Shown piece by piece: positions 59,159 to 64,000 of a stretch of DNA of 64,000 nt. The translations under genes and the position numbers were made by a program. Source of the DNA: Bacteroidota bacterium (lineage in GTDB: Bacteria > Chlamydiota > Chlamydiia > Chlamydiales > FEN-1388); contig JABDGV010000001.1 in NCBI GenBank assembly GCA_013285825.1, positions 328,607 through 392,606 of the forward strand. Reading direction: 5' to 3'. The number at the start of each line of letters is the position of its first letter. Position 1 is the first letter of the stretch. A model generated the notes under the pieces. That model worked only from the letters and a program-made list of their open reading frames with translations, was not told where the DNA came from and did no database searches.

Positions 59159-59575
59159 CTACTTCTTCAAATGAGAGAGACGATCAGTCTGGTGGGAGAT
59201 CATTTTCCACTGGCCATTTTCGTTTCGGAAAATGTTGGTGGCTCGAATCTTGATCGTCTGAAGGCTATCTTTGACGTAGTTGATGCCCACTTCGTGGTTT
59301 TGAATAATCGCGATATTGTCATTGATGAAGAGGTGCATATCATGTGCTTCGACGGTGCCGCCAAGCTTCATCGCTGCTTGATCTTTCCACGATTTGAGAA
59401 CATTATCCCATCCAACAAGAATACCGCCTTGAGGTCCGAGGTAGGAGACATCGTTTGCATGGGACCAGACGGCAGACATTGGGGCAAGATCACCTTTGAA
59501 CATCTCATTGAGCGCTTTGTAAAACTGGGCAAAGGCCGCCTTAACATCAGCTTTATCTTTTTGCGATTTTTCCAT
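59159..59575 (-). CDS. SnoaL-like / ketosteroid-isomerase-fold protein
   Basis: The 138-residue protein has the NTF2-like alpha+beta pattern of SnoaL-type proteins: an N-terminal helix (VKAAFAQFYKALNEMFKGDL), SAVWSHANDVSYLGPQGG, GWDNVLKSWKDQ and the closing strands RATNIFRNENGQWKMISHQT. Such domains often bind small hydrophobic ligands or act as modest isomerases or detoxifiers. Substrate is unknown. It stands alone, divergent from the 275-residue orphan. Confidence 0.83.
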   Translation of the reverse strand: MEKSQKDKADVKAAFAQFYKALNEMFKGDLAPMSAVWSHANDVSYLGPQGGILVGWDNVLKSWKDQAAMKLGGTVEAHDMHLFINDNIAIIQNHEVGINYVKDSLQTIKIRATNIFRNENGQWKMISHQTDRLSHLKK

Positions 59576-59726
59576 GGAGTGGTTATCCTCTTATCAACTT
59601 AATTCTTTTTAGTTGGTTTAAAGGAAAACAGCCTAGAAAAGCAAGTGGTGAAATCATCCATTTTGTTAGTTGTATTTATAGTTTAATTTTTATATAATTC
59701 AACGAATTATTAATAAGGTTAATTTT

Positions 59727-60554
59727 ATGTCAGATTTTGATTTTTCTTTTTTTTATAAAAAAGATTATGTGTTTGATAACATCTATCTTCTTGATGAAAA
59801 CAAATTTGAGCCAGAAGCCATAGAAACTTCCCGAGCCATTTATGACACACTCCAGGAAAATGGATTTAACTCAATCTGTCTTGATGGACGTACCATTATT
59901 GTTTTATTAGGAACGCAAAATCTCTCCATAGTTCAAGAAATTCTGGCTTCCATCTCCTATAACGCATACTACCCAGTTTTGACCGAATTCTCCAATAATC
60001 AGGGGGATTATGAGTTTACCCTACATAAACGTCAGGTAAGTGAACAAAAAAAGATCAGTCGGGGAAAAAAGATCAGCAAAGGAATCGGTAAGCCAACCAG
60101 AAAAAATCATCCTCACATAATACACATGAATAAAGATGAAAATGGTGACCTGAAATTAAAATCGAGACAACATTTGGATCAATTGCTTCTCAATGTTGCA
60201 GGCATCGCAGCTGCTATATTTAACCCTCAATTCCTCTTAGGAAATTTTCACGTACCCTCTCTTCTTCCTCTTGATTTTCCGAGAGTCAACTTCCATCAGC
60301 TAAATATTGGGACTGAAAAAAATATCAAAAAAGAAAGTAAACCAGATCAAATGACGACCGATACAGTTGTAATACCAACACTCGTCCCTCAAACAAGCGG
60401 AACGAACAACAGCAATATCAAAGAGCTCATCATCACTGATAATGAAAAAGAGAAACTGGATCAGGACAAGCCTGTTGATCCACTTGAAACCGACTTCAAT
60501 GAAATAAAGAAAAAAATCCAAGAGATGCAAATTAAAGACCCACAAAAAAATTAA
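59727..60554 (+). CDS. AT-rich orphan, 275 residues
   Basis: I do not recognise this protein. No signal peptide is evident. The N-terminal half appears folded (FEPEAIETSRAIYDTLQENG, SIVQEILASISYNAYYPVLT). A basic linker follows (QKKISRGKKISKGIGKPTRK), then a short hydrophobic patch (IAAAIFNPQFLLGNF). The C-terminal 80 residues are Thr/Asn/Lys/Glu-rich and probably disordered, ending in a charged helix. The gene is AT-rich like its neighbours. A poor ribosome-binding site (AAGG, 9 bases) precedes the ATG. Confidence 0.55.
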   Translation: MSDFDFSFFYKKDYVFDNIYLLDENKFEPEAIETSRAIYDTLQENGFNSICLDGRTIIVLLGTQNLSIVQEILASISYNAYYPVLTEFSNNQGDYEFTLHKRQVSEQKKISRGKKISKGIGKPTRKNHPHIIHMNKDENGDLKLKSRQHLDQLLLNVAGIAAAIFNPQFLLGNFHVPSLLPLDFPRVNFHQLNIGTEKNIKKESKPDQMTTDTVVIPTLVPQTSGTNNSNIKELIITDNEKEKLDQDKPVDPLETDFNEIKKKIQEMQIKDPQKN

Positions 60555-60616
60555 CTCGACAGTTAGAAAATTCAACAACTGGTAGGATGCAAAATTAGTT
60601 TGATTAAGGACCCACT

Positions 60617-61597
60617 ATGTGGTTCAGATCTTTTTGCCTCTTCACACTCTGTCTAAACCATCTTATAGCTCAAGAGCAGCCCCAAGTGCTCATCATCGGT
60701 TCAGGGCCTGCAGGCCTGGGAGCTGCCTGCATAACAGCACAAAAGGGATACTCAACTCTGGTCTGCACAGGCCCGACTCCTCGCGGCCAACTCAACTACG
60801 AACGACCTGTAAAAAATTTTTTAGGCATGCCTCAAACTCCAGGCAAAATAATTATGGAACGACTAGAGCAGCATGCAGAGCTTGCAAGGGCTTCAATTGT
60901 TCCAGAAGAGGTGACGTATGTAGCACAAGACATGGACCGCTTCTTCATTATGACTTCATCGGGAAGAGAATTTACTCCAGAGGCTGTGATCATCGCGACA
61001 GGGACAGGAGCTAAAAAATTAAACGTTTATGGAGAAAGAGAGGCTGCAGGCCGTGGCCTCAATTATGAACTCAACAAAGATGACATCTCCTGGCATGGCA
61101 AAGATGTAGTCGTTATTGGAGGCGGTGAAGATGCCGTACAAAATGCAAAACGCCTTGCAGTAAAGGCTTCGTCCGTGCAGGTTCTGGTTCGAGGGGATGA
61201 TTGTAAGGCATCTCATGCCGATGTACATGCTCTTCAAGCTATGCCAAATGTCACTATCTCTTTTAACACAGCTGTTAAAGGGGTTATAAGCGATAGCGAA
61301 TCGGTTATTGCAGTACTAACTGATAGTGGCGTTATTCGCTGCGATCAGATCTTCGTCTCTATTGGACTAACACCCAACTCAGACCTGGTCAAGGAATTCG
61401 TTGAATGCGACAAGGATGGGTACATTGTCCTCATAGGCAGAACACAAACTACTTCATGCCCAGGACTATTTGCTGCCGGAACAGTTGCAGACCCCATCTA
61501 TTCAGAAAGTTTTATCTCGGCAGCTCAAGGCATGATGGCCGCTTATGATACTTGCAAATACCTCAAGGCTAAGAAGATTAAGCCGAAGATGAAATAG
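60617..61597 (+). CDS. Exported thioredoxin-reductase-like flavoprotein lacking CxxC
   Basis: The 326-residue protein has an N-terminal signal peptide (FRSFCLFTLCLNHLIA, cleavage near QEQP). The thioredoxin-reductase fold follows: FAD motif VLIIGSGPAGLGAACI, TPRGQLNYERPVKNFLGMP, NADPH motif VVVIGGGEDAVQNAKRL and C-terminal GLFAAGTVADPIY. Where TrxB has the redox CATC before the NADPH motif, this one reads NYELNKDDISWHGKD with no cysteine. It therefore cannot reduce thioredoxin by the usual mechanism. A ferredoxin/flavodoxin-NADP-reductase-like or non-disulfide role in the periplasm is possible. Confidence 0.85.
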   Translation: MWFRSFCLFTLCLNHLIAQEQPQVLIIGSGPAGLGAACITAQKGYSTLVCTGPTPRGQLNYERPVKNFLGMPQTPGKIIMERLEQHAELARASIVPEEVTYVAQDMDRFFIMTSSGREFTPEAVIIATGTGAKKLNVYGEREAAGRGLNYELNKDDISWHGKDVVVIGGGEDAVQNAKRLAVKASSVQVLVRGDDCKASHADVHALQAMPNVTISFNTAVKGVISDSESVIAVLTDSGVIRCDQIFVSIGLTPNSDLVKEFVECDKDGYIVLIGRTQTTSCPGLFAAGTVADPIYSESFISAAQGMMAAYDTCKYLKAKKIKPKMK

Positions 61598-61602
61598 AAG
61601 CT

Positions 61603-61998
61603 TTAATCATATTTTTTATAGAAAGATCGGCTGCATTTGGAAATGTTTTCGAGTAATTTCCTACTGTGATTCCGTACGTGGTCATCAACAAAATCATTCC
61701 ATTGCTCACCATCCATCTGCATCGGTATTTCCAAATTTTTCAATATGCATTCCATATCGGTATAGTTTGCATGGGGTGAGACATAGGTCGGCATCAACTT
61801 TTTGATGTAAGGCGTGTCATTGAAATTGTAGCAAGCAATGCGAAAGGTATTGGTTATGCTTACATTGCGGAATTGTTCAGAAGGGTTAACCTGATTCATG
61901 AAGTCGGAACAGCTACCTTTAAATTCCTTAGCTTGGCCTAAGTGGTTCATATACTGAATAAGGCACTCACTATAATAAGATTTTAAGTCGACTGACAT
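61603..61998 (-). CDS. Small orphan, 131 residues
   Basis: I do not recognise this soluble protein. It has four or five cysteines and a net neutral charge. The helical C terminus (WNDFVDDHVRNHSRKLLENI) is the clearest structural element. It converges on the flavoprotein gene with a five-base gap. The upstream 243 bases (61999-62241) are AT-rich and hold no further gene; TTGATA/TATAAT-like words near 62182 may belong to the 537-residue gene. Confidence 0.5.
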   Translation of the reverse strand: MSVDLKSYYSECLIQYMNHLGQAKEFKGSCSDFMNQVNPSEQFRNVSITNTFRIACYNFNDTPYIKKLMPTYVSPHANYTDMECILKNLEIPMQMDGEQWNDFVDDHVRNHSRKLLENISKCSRSFYKKYD

Positions 61999-62241
61999 AA
62001 TTTAATAATCCATTTAAAAAATTATTACTATTAATTTTCATTATTTTTAAAAAATAATGAAAAAAGAGAAAAAAAGAGAAGGATAAAGGGCGTTTTCATG
62101 GAAGCACCATTTGGGAGAAAAAGATATAGACGTTATAAATTTATTCTCAAGCAGATAGAGCGTATATAATGAGTAAAATATTTGATATATAATCAGAGTT
62201 AGTTTAGAATTTCGAACACTAATTTTATTAAAGTTGTAAAT

Positions 62242-63855
62242 ATGTCTAGTTTAAATAAAGATTTTAATCCACAGCAAAATGTTTATAATACAGTTAGAAC
62301 CTACGCATCTTGCTTTACAGATACGCTCCTATCATCCATGAGAAATACAATTTCTCCCTTAGAAGAATTTCAAAAAAAGAAGGGGAGCAAAACCGATTGT
62401 TTTGCAAACACTATTGCACTCGCTGCCCTTTTCCATCCCCAAGAAATTCAAAATCTCATGAGACCATTGAGTTTTTCTAATAAAATGACATTTACCGTCA
62501 CAAAGGGCAAAAAAGCTATCCCTTTTTTTATTGAAAATCTACTCATCCATTCTGCAATTTGTACCTATACGCCAAAACTACTAAACCAAACTGACTGTCA
62601 ATACGACGATAATTCTTGCTTGAAGAGCAATGTGGATGGAATATTGGATAAATTCGCACGCCATATCTCAACTCTTAAATTAACTCCCGTCGATATCCCA
62701 ACTGCTATCGAAAAATATTCAAAAGAACCCTTTGATTTTAACCGTCTCAGTTTAGAAAAATTGGCATCCTCTATCGACGTAAATAAAGACGATCTCTCTT
62801 TAACTCAAAGCTATATCTATTATCTCGCTTTCATGAAGAATCAAACTTATGCCATTACCCACAGTTGGGTTATCGAACAATTTATTGACAGCAACAGCAA
62901 GCCAAGATACCGACTGTACGACTCTCTCACTAATGAAGAGACCCTAGAAGAGCGCCTTGCCAAATCGAATTCTGAGGGCATGGACCATACTACTTTTGTG
63001 CTTTTCTTAAAAAATTTAGAGGCAATTATCTGCCCCAATTCGAAAAAGAGCCTCTTTGGAAGGAAAAATACCATCCCATTAAACAAAGCATGGCAACACT
63101 GCTTCAAAACGGACAAAGCCTTATCGATCCAACAAAAAACCCAAAGTTCAGTTTCCGAAGTGAGTATTCTTGGTGATTCATTTATATTTCAGTACGCACC
63201 TTGCAATACAACCAAAATCAAAGAAAATCTCGACACATTTTTCGGGAAAATATCTTCTATCCTCTTCAATCAACCAAAACTACACAATCCATTAACAATT
63301 GAAATCTCTCTGGAGCCATCTCACACCTTCAGAATCAAACAAGATCCCATTTACGCGACGTTCTTGTACGACACGTTCACTACAAATAATAAAGTGAACT
63401 CCATGATATTTCCTGAAGTTCAAAAAATTGCATTACGATGCGATAGTTTAAGGGTTCTACTAAAAGAAAAAAAGTCCGAGACGTTGGTACCCCTCAAAGA
63501 AACTAAAGCTCGCAATCTTTTGGAATTTTTTCAAAAGGGACGTCTCCATAAAGATGATTGCTGTTATCAATTTGTCAAACGCATCAATGGTCAATATAAC
63601 ATTGTTGATTCCAACTTTTTCAAGATTGGCTGGAATGAAACTCCCTACAAAAACAAGAGCTCAGTTGAGGCAGAAGATGTAATCGTACTTAAGGACTCTT
63701 CTGGTAATCGTACGCACGCTGCTGAATGTTTAATTCCAAAGAAAGATGTCTATATTGGATTTTCAGGCGTAGGCGGTGTTTTCATATCTTGTTCCATGAA
63801 ACAAATGAAGCAGGTTTATAAACCAGATTCCGTGACTGTTTTAAGACGAAAATAG
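62242..63855 (+). CDS. Putative cysteine-protease-like orphan
   Basis: The 537-residue protein has no signal peptide. The middle shows a Cys-His-Asp order typical of papain/YopT-like folds: Cys53 in GSKTDCFANTIALAALF, His207 in ITHSWVIEQF, and Asp227 in RYRLYDSL, a His-Asp spacing of 20. A second, weaker set lies in the C terminus (DDCCYQFVKRINGQYNIVDS and RTHAAECLIP). Whether either is a real active site is uncertain. With the OTU-like gene and an Slc1-type chaperone in the window, an effector role is plausible. AT-rich, transcribed alone. Confidence 0.55.
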   Translation: MSSLNKDFNPQQNVYNTVRTYASCFTDTLLSSMRNTISPLEEFQKKKGSKTDCFANTIALAALFHPQEIQNLMRPLSFSNKMTFTVTKGKKAIPFFIENLLIHSAICTYTPKLLNQTDCQYDDNSCLKSNVDGILDKFARHISTLKLTPVDIPTAIEKYSKEPFDFNRLSLEKLASSIDVNKDDLSLTQSYIYYLAFMKNQTYAITHSWVIEQFIDSNSKPRYRLYDSLTNEETLEERLAKSNSEGMDHTTFVLFLKNLEAIICPNSKKSLFGRKNTIPLNKAWQHCFKTDKALSIQQKTQSSVSEVSILGDSFIFQYAPCNTTKIKENLDTFFGKISSILFNQPKLHNPLTIEISLEPSHTFRIKQDPIYATFLYDTFTTNNKVNSMIFPEVQKIALRCDSLRVLLKEKKSETLVPLKETKARNLLEFFQKGRLHKDDCCYQFVKRINGQYNIVDSNFFKIGWNETPYKNKSSVEAEDVIVLKDSSGNRTHAAECLIPKKDVYIGFSGVGGVFISCSMKQMKQVYKPDSVTVLRRK

Positions 63856-63873
63856 TATTGGTTACTTTGGCAT

Positions 63874-63907
63874 AAAAAAACCCTCTTAGAATTTCTTCTA
63901 AGAGGGT
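63874..63907 (-). terminator. Intrinsic terminator for a minus-strand gene beyond the edge
   Basis: ACCCTCTTAGAA (63880-63891) pairs with TTCTAAGAGGGT (63896-63907) over a 4-base loop. On the minus strand the stem is followed by seven T residues (complement of 63874-63880). This is a textbook Rho-independent terminator reading leftward. On the plus strand no T tract follows. Confidence 0.82.
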
Positions 63908-63940
63908 AGGAGGAGAGTAGAGAGAGTTAACACTCTACTT

Positions 63941-64000
63941 TATACACCTCGTGGTTCATGAATTGGTTTTGGCTTCGGTAACATCTCAGCGGATCTGTTA
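63941..64000. repeat. Second copy of the rnc-upstream palindrome arm, cut by the window edge
   Basis: The 60 bases from TATACACCTCGTGG to the window end match the reverse complement of 13627-13686 at about 85 percent identity (roughly 8-9 substitutions, no gaps). Shared pieces include TTTTGGCTTCGG/CTTTGGCTTCGG and AACATCTC. A small extra hairpin (GTAGAG/CTCTAC, about 63917-63939) precedes it. The other half of the element lies outside the window. Confidence 0.9.

Noticed and set aside
60617..61597. Naming the flavoprotein trxB
   Set aside because: The catalytic CxxC is absent and a signal peptide is present, so standard thioredoxin reductase function is not supported.

Overview
This 64 kb window looks like the chromosome of an environmental (non-Chlamydiaceae) member of the phylum Chlamydiae. 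The evidence is a set of chlamydial neighbourhoods and proteins: rnc-radA, hemC, sod, accD-dut-ptsN, clpC, gcvH near lplA, the tkt-hemE-hemN-hemG run, and a type III secretion chaperone that closely resembles Chlamydia Slc1 (CT043). The host-cell-directed repertoire (an OTU-like protease, a Fic protein, a YD/Rhs protein, many coiled-coil orphans) fits an amoeba-type symbiont with a larger genome than Chlamydia. I cannot name the species. No tRNA, rRNA, CRISPR array or insertion-sequence transposase was seen.

Layout. 0-7 kb: a parvulin-like exported protein, a SNF2-type helicase and two orphans. 7-14 kb: a tightly coupled minus-strand operon (PpiD-like protein, orphan, gcvH), a SulP transporter, and lplA with a dioxygenase-like orphan. 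13.5-25 kb: core plus-strand genes (rnc, radA, a hemC-hemD fusion, sod, accD, dut, ptsN) interrupted by an LRR-like orphan, the Slc1-like chaperone on the other strand, and two paralogous coiled-coil proteins. 25-34 kb: clpC, then tkt-hemE-hemN-hemG on the minus strand. 34-39.7 kb: two small related orphans, an NAD-salvage operon (lipoprotein, pncB, pncA), a class II Fic protein with a winged-helix tail and an operator-rich upstream region, and sufE. 39.8-51.7 kb: one long plus-strand operon with a 1774-residue YD/Rhs protein ending in a serine-hydrolase (lipase-like) tip, followed by nine small exported proteins or lipoproteins falling into two paralogous families plus a singleton. 51.7-64 kb: an AT-rich block of orphans, an OTU-like cysteine protease, a putative second cysteine protease, an exported adenylate kinase and an exported thioredoxin-reductase-like flavoprotein without the redox cysteines.

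How the genes fit together. Haem synthesis is split over two sites here: hemC-hemD (early steps) and hemE-hemN-hemG (late steps). Lipoate metabolism is represented by gcvH and lplA. The Rhs operon reads as a polymorphic toxin with an archive of envelope-located immunity proteins, which is the most system-like novelty in the window.

Non-coding DNA is unusually structured. There are three hairpins built from 8-9 bp tandem words, several long near-perfect palindromes in intergenic gaps (two bracket rnc, and one recurs at the right edge), and an array of five identical 10 bp half-sites between fic and sufE.
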